Assembly (NCBI RefSeq): GCF_001008165.2
Contig: NZ_CP011452.2
Coordinates: forward strand, 930,001-994,000
Reading direction: 5' to 3'
Length of the DNA stretch: 64,000 bases
From: Croceibacterium atlanticum
Lineage (GTDB): Bacteria; Pseudomonadota; Alphaproteobacteria; Sphingomonadales; Sphingomonadaceae
The notes beneath the pieces are model-generated. The model was not told the DNA's origin and did no database searches. It saw nothing but the letters and a program-made list of their open reading frames with translations. This document shows positions 35,055 through 43,803 of the stretch, piece after piece; positions within the stretch are counted from its first letter, which is position 1, and each line of letters opens with the position of its first letter. The translations under genes were made by a program, and so were the position numbers.

Positions 35055-35750
35055 ATGAATTCGCCCATGAGCACGTTGCAATATACCGCCGATTTTTCCG
35101 CCCCGGATCAGGCGCGGCTGGCCCGGATCGGGCGCAAGGCGCGGGAACGGCTGACTGCCATCCCCGAATGCTACAAGCTGCCGACGGACAAGGCGGAAAT
35201 CTATGCCATCGGAAATTTCGTGTCGGACGAGGAATGCGGCCGCCTGATCGCCATGGTGGATGCCGTGGCAAAGCCCAGCCGCGCCTTCGATATCGATTAC
35301 GCTTCCGGCTATCGCACGTCCTATTCCGGCGATCCCGATCCCAATGATCCCTTCATCCGCCGGATCCAGCGCCGCATCGACGATCTGCTGGGCATCGAAC
35401 CGCGCAATGGCGAAACCATTCAGGGCCAGCGTTATCTGCCCGGCCAGCAATTCCAGGCGCATACGGACTGGTTTCCGCCCAATACGCCCTATTGGGAACA
35501 GGAGAAGGAACGGGGCGGCCAGCGCGCCTATACGGCGATGATCTTCCTCAACGATGTGGAAGAAGGCGGCCACACCAATTTTACCGAGCTGGGCCTGTCG
35601 ATCGAACCGAAAAAGGGCGTGTTGCTGGCCTGGAACAATGCCGATGAACGCGGCGTGCCCAATCCCTGGACCATCCATGCTGGAATGCCGGTGGTCAAAG
35701 GCGAGAAATACATCCTCACCAAATGGTATCGCGCACGCCGCTGGTACTAG
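35055..35750 (+). CDS. 2OG-Fe(II) oxygenase, prolyl 4-hydroxylase-like
   Basis: A 231-aa dioxygenase of the P4H alpha-subunit type that uses 2-oxoglutarate, iron and oxygen. The iron ligands are in QAHTDW (HxD) and TIHAGMP (distal His), and the Lys in KYILTKW should bind 2-oxoglutarate. Soluble. The start is uncertain between ATG 35055 and ATG 35067; neither has a strong ribosome site. It is convergent with lysK. Bacterial relatives modify proteins or amino acids; the target is unknown. Confidence 0.9.
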   Translation: MNSPMSTLQYTADFSAPDQARLARIGRKARERLTAIPECYKLPTDKAEIYAIGNFVSDEECGRLIAMVDAVAKPSRAFDIDYASGYRTSYSGDPDPNDPFIRRIQRRIDDLLGIEPRNGETIQGQRYLPGQQFQAHTDWFPPNTPYWEQEKERGGQRAYTAMIFLNDVEEGGHTNFTELGLSIEPKKGVLLAWNNADERGVPNPWTIHAGMPVVKGEKYILTKWYRARRWY

Positions 35751-35795
35751 GCCGCGCCCTGGCCCGCACCGGCGAGACCGTGCTTCTGCAACGGG

Positions 35796-37406
35796 TCAGG
35801 CGCGGGCCAGTGCTTCGGCAATCAGCCTGCGCGAATTGGCCACGCCGTACAGCGCGATGAAGCTGCCCATGCGCGGGCCCTGTGAACTGCCGAGAAGCGT
35901 TTCGTACAGGGCACGGAACCAGTCGCGCAGATTTTCGAAGCCGAATTCTTCCTGCTTGCCGATCTCATAGACGGATGTCTGCAAGTCTTCAGCGGGCGTA
36001 TCTTCGGCCGCATCGGCCAGAACCGCGTCGAGCGCGCGCAATGCCGCCGCCTCGTTCTCTGCCGGGGCGCGCTTCTGCAGCGTGGGTGCCACGAAATCAC
36101 GATTATAAGCCAACGCGCAATCCACCAGAACATTCAGGTTCGGATGGCGGTCAGGATCGGCATCGTGGATGTAATTGCCCAGATAGGACCAGACCTGTTC
36201 ATGGCTGGCTTCCGCGCCCAGAACGCTGACGAGGTTGAGCAGCAGGCCATAGGTGACAGGCAGTGTTTCCCCTGCCCCGTCCGGATTCCCTTCCGCATTG
36301 AGCAAGTGCCAGGCCGGATTGCCCAATTGCTTGTCCAGATCCTGTCCGGGAATCCGTTCGCGGAACTGCCAATATTCATCCACCGCACGGGGGATGACGC
36401 CGACATGCAGCTGCTTGGCGCTCTTCGGCTCGCGGAACAGATAGAAGGACAGGCTTTCCTCGCTGCCATAGGTCAGCCATTCCTCGATCGTCAGGCCATT
36501 GCCCTTCGACTTGGAAATCTTCTCCCCATTCTGGTCGAGGAACAATTCGTAGATCAGGCCCTCCGGCCGGCGGCCGCCCAGCGCCTTCACGATCCGGCCG
36601 GACTGGGTGCCGCTATCGGTCAGATCCTTGCCATACATCTCGTAATCGACGCCCAGGGCGTACCAGCGCATCGCCCAGTCGACTTTCCATTGCAGCTTGG
36701 CCCCACCGCCGAAAATGCAGTGTTCAACCGTTTCACCTTCATCCTGGAAACGGACCATGCCGGCATCGGCATCCACCACTTCGACCGGCACCTGCAACAC
36801 GATGCCGCTTTTCCCACTGATCGGCAGTACGGGGGAATATGTCTGGCGCCGTTCCTCCCGCAGGGTCGGCAGCATGATATCCATGATCGCATCGTAATGG
36901 CGCAGCACATTGGCCAGCGCATCGTCGAAACCGCCGGAATTATAGCGGTCCGATGCAGCGATGAATTCATATTCGAAGCCGAAGCGGTCAAGGAATTCGC
37001 GCAGCTTCGCATTGTTGTGATGGGCGAAGCTTTCATACTTGCCGAACGGGTCCGGAATCCGGCTCAACGGCTTGCCCAGATTGGCCTGGAGAAGATCCTG
37101 ATTCGGGACATTGTCGGGCACCTTGCGCAACCCGTCCATATCGTCGCTGAAGGCAACCAGCCGCGTCGGCGCAGGCGCCCCGCCCTTCGCGGCCACGATT
37201 TCATAGGCCTTGCGCACCAATGTCGTGCGGAGCACTTCCTGGAAGGTGCCGATATGCGGCAGGCCCGATGGGCCATAGCCTGTTTCAAACAGCACCGGTT
37301 CCCCACCCGGCTTGCCATCGGGGAAGCGCTTGGCGATTTTCATCGCCTCCTGGAACGGCCAGGCTTTGGACACGCGGGCGGCGGAGATAAGCGCTTCGTC
37401 AATCAT
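35796..37406 (-). CDS. lysK: Lysyl-tRNA synthetase, class I
   Basis: A 536-aa class I lysyl-tRNA synthetase, the archaeal-type enzyme also found in many alphaproteobacteria in place of the class II LysS. The HIGH-type motif is GLPHIGTF and the KMSKS-type motif KISKSKGN. ATG 37406 opens the conserved sequence; the frame runs further upstream without family similarity. It is divergent from mscS. Confidence 0.96.
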   Translation of the reverse strand: MIDEALISAARVSKAWPFQEAMKIAKRFPDGKPGGEPVLFETGYGPSGLPHIGTFQEVLRTTLVRKAYEIVAAKGGAPAPTRLVAFSDDMDGLRKVPDNVPNQDLLQANLGKPLSRIPDPFGKYESFAHHNNAKLREFLDRFGFEYEFIAASDRYNSGGFDDALANVLRHYDAIMDIMLPTLREERRQTYSPVLPISGKSGIVLQVPVEVVDADAGMVRFQDEGETVEHCIFGGGAKLQWKVDWAMRWYALGVDYEMYGKDLTDSGTQSGRIVKALGGRRPEGLIYELFLDQNGEKISKSKGNGLTIEEWLTYGSEESLSFYLFREPKSAKQLHVGVIPRAVDEYWQFRERIPGQDLDKQLGNPAWHLLNAEGNPDGAGETLPVTYGLLLNLVSVLGAEASHEQVWSYLGNYIHDADPDRHPNLNVLVDCALAYNRDFVAPTLQKRAPAENEAAALRALDAVLADAAEDTPAEDLQTSVYEIGKQEEFGFENLRDWFRALYETLLGSSQGPRMGSFIALYGVANSRRLIAEALARA

Positions 37407-37541
37407 GGTGCCGCGCCTTTCGCGGATGCCGCGGTTGGTTGCAAGTGCCGAAGCTGGCATGGGGCCAGCCGCCCCGGTTTCGGGCGGTTCGGAACGGTCC
37501 GGCCCATTTCCGGTTGGTGAGGAGAAAAACGGGAGTTACCC

Positions 37542-38417
37542 TTGGATTATATCGCCATTCTTCGTGAACAGGTGGAGGGCATGTGGGCGGCCTCCATCGC
37601 ATTATTGCCGAATATCGCCATTGCCCTGATCATCCTCTTCATCACCTGGCTGGTGAGCAAATTCGCCGTCGGCATCGCCCAGCGTATCGTCGGCAAGACG
37701 CAGATGCGTGAAAGCCTGCGCCGGCTGGTCGAAACGCTGACACGGGTCGGCATCTGGGTTTTCGGCCTGCTGGCGGCTGCCGCTGTCGTCATTCCGGGCT
37801 TCACCCCGGCGGGGCTGATTGCCGGGCTGGGAATTGGCGCAGTTGCCATCGGCTTCGCCTTTCAGGACATTTTCGAAAATTTCTTCGCCGGCGTGCTGAT
37901 CATGCTGCGCGAAAAGATGCAGATCGGCGATTACATCGAGGCGGAGGGGATCGACGGCAATGTGGAGAAGATCACTCTGCGTGAAACCCATATCCGCCAG
38001 TTTTCGGGCGAGCTGACGATCCTGCCCAATTCCATGATCTTCAAGAACCCCGTGAAAATCTTCACCGACATGCCGGAACGGCGGTTCGATATCACGGTCG
38101 GCGTTTCCTATGACAGCGATCTGGAGAAATCGGAGGCCGTAATCCGCAAGGCGGTGGAATCGGTGGAAACGATCGCCAAGGATCGCGGGGCGGAAGTCTA
38201 TGCCGTGGAATTCGGCGCCAGTTCGATCGATTTCCTGGTCCGCTGGTGGGTCGATACCAAGAACCAGAACCTGTTTGCGGTGAAGCAGGAAGTCATCTTC
38301 GCCGTGAAGAAGGCACTGGATGAAGCGGAGATAGAAATTCCGTTTCCCTATGTTACCCACACTTTCAAGGAAACGGTGCCCCTGCCCCGCCGTTCGGCAG
38401 GATCGGCCGAAGTCTAG
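37542..38417 (+). CDS. mscS: MscS-family small-conductance mechanosensitive channel
   Basis: A 291-aa membrane channel that opens on hypo-osmotic shock. It has three hydrophobic N-terminal segments, the third with the Gly/Ala-rich pore pattern IAGLGIGAVAIGFAFQDIFEN, and a cytoplasmic beta and alpha/beta domain with ITLRETHIRQFSGELTILPN. It starts at TTG with GGGAG seven bases upstream. The closest family members are MscS proteins of core size without extra domains. Confidence 0.93.
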   Translation: MDYIAILREQVEGMWAASIALLPNIAIALIILFITWLVSKFAVGIAQRIVGKTQMRESLRRLVETLTRVGIWVFGLLAAAAVVIPGFTPAGLIAGLGIGAVAIGFAFQDIFENFFAGVLIMLREKMQIGDYIEAEGIDGNVEKITLRETHIRQFSGELTILPNSMIFKNPVKIFTDMPERRFDITVGVSYDSDLEKSEAVIRKAVESVETIAKDRGAEVYAVEFGASSIDFLVRWWVDTKNQNLFAVKQEVIFAVKKALDEAEIEIPFPYVTHTFKETVPLPRRSAGSAEV

Positions 38418-38500
38418 GACAGTTTATTACACCTCCCCCTCTTTGCGCCAGGCGGCCCCTGTGGCAATCTGGCGCAAAATAAAAGATGGGGGAGAGAAAC

Positions 38501-40204
38501 ATGGCCCGACAGGCCTATCCGGACGTGCCGTTATTTCGGTACGACTACACCGATCTGGACAAGGCCCGGATCGCGCAGGCACTTGCCGCCCCGGCGCAGG
38601 CTGGCCCTGCCAGCAGGAGCGAACTGGACGACAGGCTCGCCGGGACAACTCTTACCATAATCACCGAAGATGCCGGCCCGCTGAGCTGGCAATTCAGGCC
38701 GGGGCGCCGGCTGGCCTTTGACGGCAAGGAATGTGGATATGGCGCGCTGGCCCTGGGCCATGTGACGCTGATCGCCCATCTGGTGCCGGGCACGACCACC
38801 GGCTTTGCCATTGCTTGGGACCGGGACAACGGCCTGGCCACGGTCTTCGAACTCTGGTTCGGAGACGGACCGGCCCCTGTGGCGCGCGAGGTGAACCGGG
38901 CAATCCATTTTGGCAAGGTCGAAAACACGCCCGCCACACAGGACAGGCACCAGCCGACCGCCCGCGTGGAAGGCCGCGCCCTTTCCTGGACGGAGGACAC
39001 CGGCAACCGTACGATCGATTATTACCCATCCGCCATGTATTCGCATTGGGTGGAGCTGGACCGGCTGAATGAAGGACGCGGCTATTCCGCCCCTTCGGAC
39101 TACATACAGCTGACCGAGGATATCTACGCCTATACGCGGACCGAGTCCGAGTTTTCGGGCCTGTGGCATATGTATCTGATGGATATGAACCGGCTGGAAT
39201 CGGTCGGCTTGCGGCTCGGCTTCAACGGCGCGGACGAGCTGGAATATTACATGTTCCGGGGCACGGGCGAATGGCTGGGCCAGATCGCCCGGTTCGAGGA
39301 ATTCGGCGATGTAAGCGGCGATCCGATCAAGATCGAAAACGGCAAGAAGGGCGAAAGGCGGATCTATCGCCCGCTGCAGACAATGCCCAGGATGACGCCC
39401 GAACAGGTTGCCGCCGCAGTTGCCCGGGGGCCGAAGATATTCGACGGTCCCAGTATCATGGCCGGGAACGGCCTGCCGCCGAGCAAGGCCATGGCAGGGC
39501 GGAATTTCACGGTGCGCTATGATGCCGGGCCGGTCATGGAATACCGGATCACCGGCCCGGACAGGCTGGAATGGCGCAAGGACGGTTCCGGCGGATGGAC
39601 CGGGGCCCGATATAATGCGTGGGAAACCATGCCCGGCGTCTTCATCTTCGGACATTTCCTGGAAGGGTCGAAGGATCATGACGGCCATATTGTCGTCGCC
39701 GATTTCGAAAGTGGCATGGCCACCTGCTTCCACGGCTATCTGAACACGCCCTTCTTCGCGAATGAAGCGGGCGCGGAAACCTGGTTCGGCAAGCTGGAGG
39801 GTGCGGAAGTTCCCGATCCGGGCGGCAAGCGGCACGAACGGACGATGGACATGATCGGCCGTGCCTTCACCTGGAACTATTCCCCCGGCCTGACCTCCAT
39901 GCATGTCTATTCCACGCCCAATACGGTCAGCTGGGTAATCTTCACCCCGGATGGCCATGGCGGCACGGAATGGAGCGGCACGGGCGATTTCATCAAGATC
40001 CGCGACCAGCTCTATTTCTGCCGCTGGCAGGAAGAGGCCTGCAACGGCACGCTGGGCACCATCCTCATCAACATGCGCACCATGCATGACAGCGGCATCG
40101 GCTATCATTGCGGCGAGGAAGGTCTGTCCATCAGCGCGATAGGCGCCTTTGCGCGCCATGCCGGCAAGATCGATGTCGACAAGTTCTTCGGAGGCAAGGC
40201 ATGA
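38501..40204 (+). CDS. Large MoaF-like protein
   Basis: A 567-aa protein related to MoaF, named after a Klebsiella gene induced with monoamine oxidation. MoaF domains have a calycin-like barrel. Here similar blocks seem to repeat, such as LAGTTLTIITEDAG, MAGRNFTVRYDAGP and MIGRAFTWNYSPG, so it may be a fusion of three or more such units. No signal peptide is visible. ATG 38501 has GGGGGAGA six bases upstream. It overlaps the next gene by 4 bp and heads a four-gene operon. No enzymatic function is known. Confidence 0.7.
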   Translation: MARQAYPDVPLFRYDYTDLDKARIAQALAAPAQAGPASRSELDDRLAGTTLTIITEDAGPLSWQFRPGRRLAFDGKECGYGALALGHVTLIAHLVPGTTTGFAIAWDRDNGLATVFELWFGDGPAPVAREVNRAIHFGKVENTPATQDRHQPTARVEGRALSWTEDTGNRTIDYYPSAMYSHWVELDRLNEGRGYSAPSDYIQLTEDIYAYTRTESEFSGLWHMYLMDMNRLESVGLRLGFNGADELEYYMFRGTGEWLGQIARFEEFGDVSGDPIKIENGKKGERRIYRPLQTMPRMTPEQVAAAVARGPKIFDGPSIMAGNGLPPSKAMAGRNFTVRYDAGPVMEYRITGPDRLEWRKDGSGGWTGARYNAWETMPGVFIFGHFLEGSKDHDGHIVVADFESGMATCFHGYLNTPFFANEAGAETWFGKLEGAEVPDPGGKRHERTMDMIGRAFTWNYSPGLTSMHVYSTPNTVSWVIFTPDGHGGTEWSGTGDFIKIRDQLYFCRWQEEACNGTLGTILINMRTMHDSGIGYHCGEEGLSISAIGAFARHAGKIDVDKFFGGKA

Positions 40205-40698
40205 GCAAGGACAGGATTTCCACCGATCGCCGCGCATTCCTCAAGACTGGCGCATTGATTGCCACGCCGATTGCCGCCGTTACTCCGGTGGCGGCGCTGG
40301 CCGATGATGGGACCAGGGCCCGGCTCGCAAGGATGGAGGATGAACGCGCCATCGGGCAAATCCACCGGGCAGCCCTGCGGAGCCTGAATGCAAGCGGCGA
40401 TTGCGGCAGGTTTGCCGCCTGCGCGGATGCAATCAGGATCGATCCGCATATGCGCGCGATCACGGAAGATCAGGCGGCAGAGCCGGAACTGACCATCGCG
40501 GAAGATGGGCTGAAGGCCCGCTATCGTTCCACTTGCCAGGTAGAGGTGGAAACCGAATTCACCGGCCATTCCACCCTTGAACGGATGGCCCGCTTCCAGG
40601 GTCAGGGATTCCACCGGCATGTTGAGCGCAAGAGGCTGGAAGCCGATTATGTGAAGAAAGCCGAAGGTTGGCAGATCGCAAGCCTGCGTCTTGCCTGA
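40201..40698 (+). CDS. Tat-exported SnoaL-like protein
   Basis: A 165-aa protein with a twin-arginine signal (DRRAFLKTGALIA, about 9-21) ending near ALADD. The remainder has the size and pattern of a SnoaL-like / NTF2-like domain, starting DERAIGQIHRAALRSLNASG and closing KKAEGWQIASLRL. Its ATG overlaps the MoaF-like stop by 4 bp. It could bind a small ligand in the periplasm; catalysis is not shown. Confidence 0.75.
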   Translation: MSKDRISTDRRAFLKTGALIATPIAAVTPVAALADDGTRARLARMEDERAIGQIHRAALRSLNASGDCGRFAACADAIRIDPHMRAITEDQAAEPELTIAEDGLKARYRSTCQVEVETEFTGHSTLERMARFQGQGFHRHVERKRLEADYVKKAEGWQIASLRLA

Positions 40699-40752
40699 TC
40701 ACCCTTGATCCATGCCTTCGTTTCGCAATTCAATTGGGGAGAATTTGATACA

Positions 40753-42252
40753 ATGAGAATGAAGATTGCTGCTGCGGTCGGGCTTGCAGCGCTTGCCGCC
40801 GGCTGCGCCTCCAATGAAGGGGAAGCCGGCACCAGCATCACCCTGGCAGGGGCCGAAGCATGTTCGGCCGACCAGATCGGATCGCTCGACGGCGAAACGA
40901 AATGGGTGGAAGCGGCAGAAGGTCTTCCCGCCTATTGCGAAGTCACCGCCACGCTGCACCCGGCAGAAGGGTCCGATATCGGTGTCGTCTATCGCCTGCC
41001 GGAAAGCTGGAACGGCAAGATCCTGGGCATTGGCGGCGGCGGCTGGGCCGGAAATGTCACGTTGATGGCCGCCAGCGAAGGGCTGAAAAAAGGTTATGCC
41101 ACCTTGCAGACAGATGGCGGCAATGCCGGGACCGATGTGTGGAACAATGGCTGGATCGCCGAAAATCCCGAAGCGGCAAAGGATTTCAGCTACCGCGCGA
41201 TCCACGAACTGACCGTGGCGGGCAAGCAGCTGGTCGAAGCAGTTTATGGCCAAAAACAGGATCGCGCCTATTTCCAGGGCTGTTCCACCGGCGGACGCAT
41301 GGCGTTGATGGAAGCGCAGCGTTTCCCGGATGATTATGACGCGATCAGTGCCGGCGCGCCGGTCTATTCATTGCAGGTGCAAACCAGCGCCGTTTTGCGC
41401 AACAATACATTCGCCCGCAATAATGGTGGCTTCAGCGCGGAAGATCTGCAACTCGCCAATAATGCCGCCCTCGCCGCCTGCGACAGCGCCGATGGCGTGG
41501 AAGACGGCATCATCAACGATCCGCGCCAGTGCAGCTGGGATCCGGCCGAATTGCAATGCGATGGCGCCAAGACCGATAGCTGCCTTGCCCCGGCGCAGGT
41601 GACTGCGCTCAAGACAATCTATGAAGGCATCAGGACGCCGGAAGATGAATGGGCGATGTTCCCCATGAGCAAGGGCGGCGAAACGGGCTGGAGCCTGTTT
41701 GTCGGCACCGAAGGCACGGGCGAAGATGCCACCGGCGGCGGCGGGCTCAAGAATCTGGAACCGCTGCTGTTTGGCGGCCGCTCGGTCGATTTCGCCACGC
41801 TCTCAGCGGAAAAGGACGTGCCCGAACTGCGCAGCAGCGATTTCGCCAGGATGTATGAGGCAACCGATCCGGATCTTTCCGCCTTCTTCGCCAATGGCGG
41901 CAAGCTGATCCTGTGGCATGGTGAAAACGATCCGGGTCCGAGCCCGGTCGGCGCCAATGATTATGCCAGGGCCGTTCTGAACACGGCGGAAGGCGCATCG
42001 GACAATATGCGCTACTTCCTGTTGCCCGGCGTCGAACATTGCGCCGGGGGACCGGGCGCCGACATGATCGAATGGCTGGACACGCTGGACGACTGGGCCA
42101 GCGGCGGCGAAGCGCCGGAACGGGTGATCGGGACCAAGCGCGACGGATCGTTGACCCGTCCGCATTGCGCATGGCCCAATGTCGCCGAATACAAGGGCGA
42201 AGGCGAAGCGAACGATCCGGCCAATTGGCAATGCGTGGCGCGTAAGAGCTAG
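40753..42252 (+). CDS. Tannase/feruloyl-esterase family lipoprotein
   Basis: A 499-aa ester hydrolase of the tannase family (PF07519). A lipoprotein signal with ALAAGC (Cys18) anchors it. The nucleophile elbow is GCSTGGR, the acid is probable in WHGENDPG and the catalytic His in GVEHCAGGPG; paired cysteines typical of the family are present. ATG 40753 has GGGGAGA upstream. It is intact, unlike its paralogue at 17677, and also sits with an amidohydrolase. Probable role: hydrolysis of an aromatic or plant-derived ester at the membrane surface. Confidence 0.92.
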   Translation: MRMKIAAAVGLAALAAGCASNEGEAGTSITLAGAEACSADQIGSLDGETKWVEAAEGLPAYCEVTATLHPAEGSDIGVVYRLPESWNGKILGIGGGGWAGNVTLMAASEGLKKGYATLQTDGGNAGTDVWNNGWIAENPEAAKDFSYRAIHELTVAGKQLVEAVYGQKQDRAYFQGCSTGGRMALMEAQRFPDDYDAISAGAPVYSLQVQTSAVLRNNTFARNNGGFSAEDLQLANNAALAACDSADGVEDGIINDPRQCSWDPAELQCDGAKTDSCLAPAQVTALKTIYEGIRTPEDEWAMFPMSKGGETGWSLFVGTEGTGEDATGGGGLKNLEPLLFGGRSVDFATLSAEKDVPELRSSDFARMYEATDPDLSAFFANGGKLILWHGENDPGPSPVGANDYARAVLNTAEGASDNMRYFLLPGVEHCAGGPGADMIEWLDTLDDWASGGEAPERVIGTKRDGSLTRPHCAWPNVAEYKGEGEANDPANWQCVARKS

Positions 42253-42259
42253 AGGCTTG

Positions 42260-42307
42260 CCTCCTCCGACCCCGGCGGGCAATCAGGTCCGGGGTCGGAA
42301 CAGGAGG
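42260..42307 (+). promoter_or_regulatory. Intercistronic hairpin that can hide the amidohydrolase ribosome site
   Basis: A perfect 11-bp stem (42265-42275 with 42289-42299) lies between the tannase and amidohydrolase genes. The base can extend by pairing CCTCC (42260-42264) with GGAGG (42303-42307), across a 3-base bulge. That GGAGG is the Shine-Dalgarno sequence of the TTG-start gene. No T-run follows, so it does not look like a simple terminator. Confidence 0.7.
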
Positions 42308-42316
42308 GAACGGAAC

Positions 42317-43738
42317 TTGGCTCGACATCTGATTGCTACCGCACTGACTTGTTGCGCCGCGCTGGCTTCCGGGCCGGCCTTCGCGGCACAGTCTCTGGTG
42401 CTGGACCATGTTCGCATGGTGGACCTTGCCGGGCAGGAACCGGCGATTGGATCTGACCGGACGCTGGTCATCACTGATGGCCATATCGTCTATGCGGGCG
42501 ATGCGGACCGTGCCCCCTCCCCCGAGGATGCAAGGCGGATCGACGCCAGCGGGCTGACGCTGATGCCCGGCCTGGTGGACATGCATGTCCATGTCTGGGA
42601 CGAGGCGGCTCTGGGCGCCTATCTGGCCCATGGCGTCACCACTATTCGCAACATGTCGGGGATGCCGTTCCATCTCGATATGCAGCGCCGGATCGAAAGC
42701 GGGGAATTGGCCGGCCCGCGGCTCATGACAACGGGGCCCATCCTGAACAGCGCAGGCCCCAATGCGCAGATCAATCATCAATTGGTGGAAGATGCCGCAT
42801 CCGCCCGCGAAGCGGTCCGCTGGCAGCATGAAGCGGGCTTTCGCCATCTGAAGCTCTATTCTAACCTCCGGCGCGATGCCTTCCACGCCGTGGTGGACCA
42901 AGCCGGAAAACTGGGCATGACCATGACCGGCCATACGCCCGAGGGCGAGCGATTGGCGGGCATCCCCGCAGAACGCGATTTCGTCATCCCGTTCGACGAG
43001 GTGCTGGCCGCCGGATTCACCACGATCGAACATAATGAATCCATTCTGTGGCACGGTTTGCACGACCGGCAGGATCCCGTTGGCGCCCGGGAACTCGCGG
43101 GGCGCATTGCCGCGGCAGGGGTGCCGGTAACCCCCACATTGGTCGCCTATCGCAACCTCATCCACGTGGCGGAAACCAATGGCGCCTATGCCCAGCGGCC
43201 CGGCACCGAATGGATGAACCCGGTCCTCCGCCCGATAGAGGCTGACAATGTCGCCAGCTGGGCCATGCGCGATGCAGCGCCCTATGCGGACTCGATCCGC
43301 TTTCTCGGCACGATGGCGGCCATGATGCAGGATGCCGGCGTCATGCTGGTGACCGGCAGCGATGCCGGGATCTTCGTCAATCCTCCGGGACTATCGCTGA
43401 TTGACGAGATGACCCTGCTGGCGGAAGCGGGCCTGACCCCGGCACAGGTTCTGAAGGCTGCCACTGCCAATCCCGCGATTGTTCTGGGCGAAGCCGGATT
43501 GGCCGGATGCCTGGAAGAAGGGTGCCGTGCCGATCTCGTTCTATATGATTGCGATCCTCTGGCCGAAATCGCCTGCACCGCCAAACCGCAGGCCGTTATT
43601 CGCAATGGCGAATATCTGGATCGGGCCGCGCTGGACGCCATGCTGGATGCCGCCACCAGGCAGGATCCGCAGCGCACGATGCGCAACCTAGCGGAAGGGA
43701 TGACTGCGCAGGGATCCGAACTCCCGCCGGGCTTCTAG
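42317..43738 (+). CDS. Exported metal-dependent amidohydrolase (TTG start)
   Basis: A 473-aa amidohydrolase-superfamily enzyme. A signal peptide (about 1-24, ending PAFAAQ) predicts export. Motifs in order are DMHVH, LKLYS with a likely metal-bridging Lys, GHTPEG, EHNES and TGSDAG. I chose TTG 42317 because AGGAGG lies nine bases upstream and it opens directly into the signal peptide; longer ATG starts would sit inside the tannase gene. It ends the MoaF-like operon. It is related in type to the amidohydrolase at 25234. The substrate is unknown. Confidence 0.88.
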   Translation: MARHLIATALTCCAALASGPAFAAQSLVLDHVRMVDLAGQEPAIGSDRTLVITDGHIVYAGDADRAPSPEDARRIDASGLTLMPGLVDMHVHVWDEAALGAYLAHGVTTIRNMSGMPFHLDMQRRIESGELAGPRLMTTGPILNSAGPNAQINHQLVEDAASAREAVRWQHEAGFRHLKLYSNLRRDAFHAVVDQAGKLGMTMTGHTPEGERLAGIPAERDFVIPFDEVLAAGFTTIEHNESILWHGLHDRQDPVGARELAGRIAAAGVPVTPTLVAYRNLIHVAETNGAYAQRPGTEWMNPVLRPIEADNVASWAMRDAAPYADSIRFLGTMAAMMQDAGVMLVTGSDAGIFVNPPGLSLIDEMTLLAEAGLTPAQVLKAATANPAIVLGEAGLAGCLEEGCRADLVLYDCDPLAEIACTAKPQAVIRNGEYLDRAALDAMLDAATRQDPQRTMRNLAEGMTAQGSELPPGF

Positions 43739-43746
43739 ATTTACGC

Positions 43747-43785
43747 AAAAAAGGAGGGGCGGCCCAGGGAGGGAGGCCGCCCCTC
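43747..43785 (-). terminator. Rho-independent terminator for the Pro/Ala-rich membrane protein gene
   Basis: A perfect 11-bp GC-rich stem (43754-43764 with 43775-43785) is followed on the minus strand by six T's. It sits between two convergent genes and may also slow rightward transcription. Confidence 0.88.
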
Positions 43786-43803
43786 TATCGACTGCCGGCG
43801 GGA

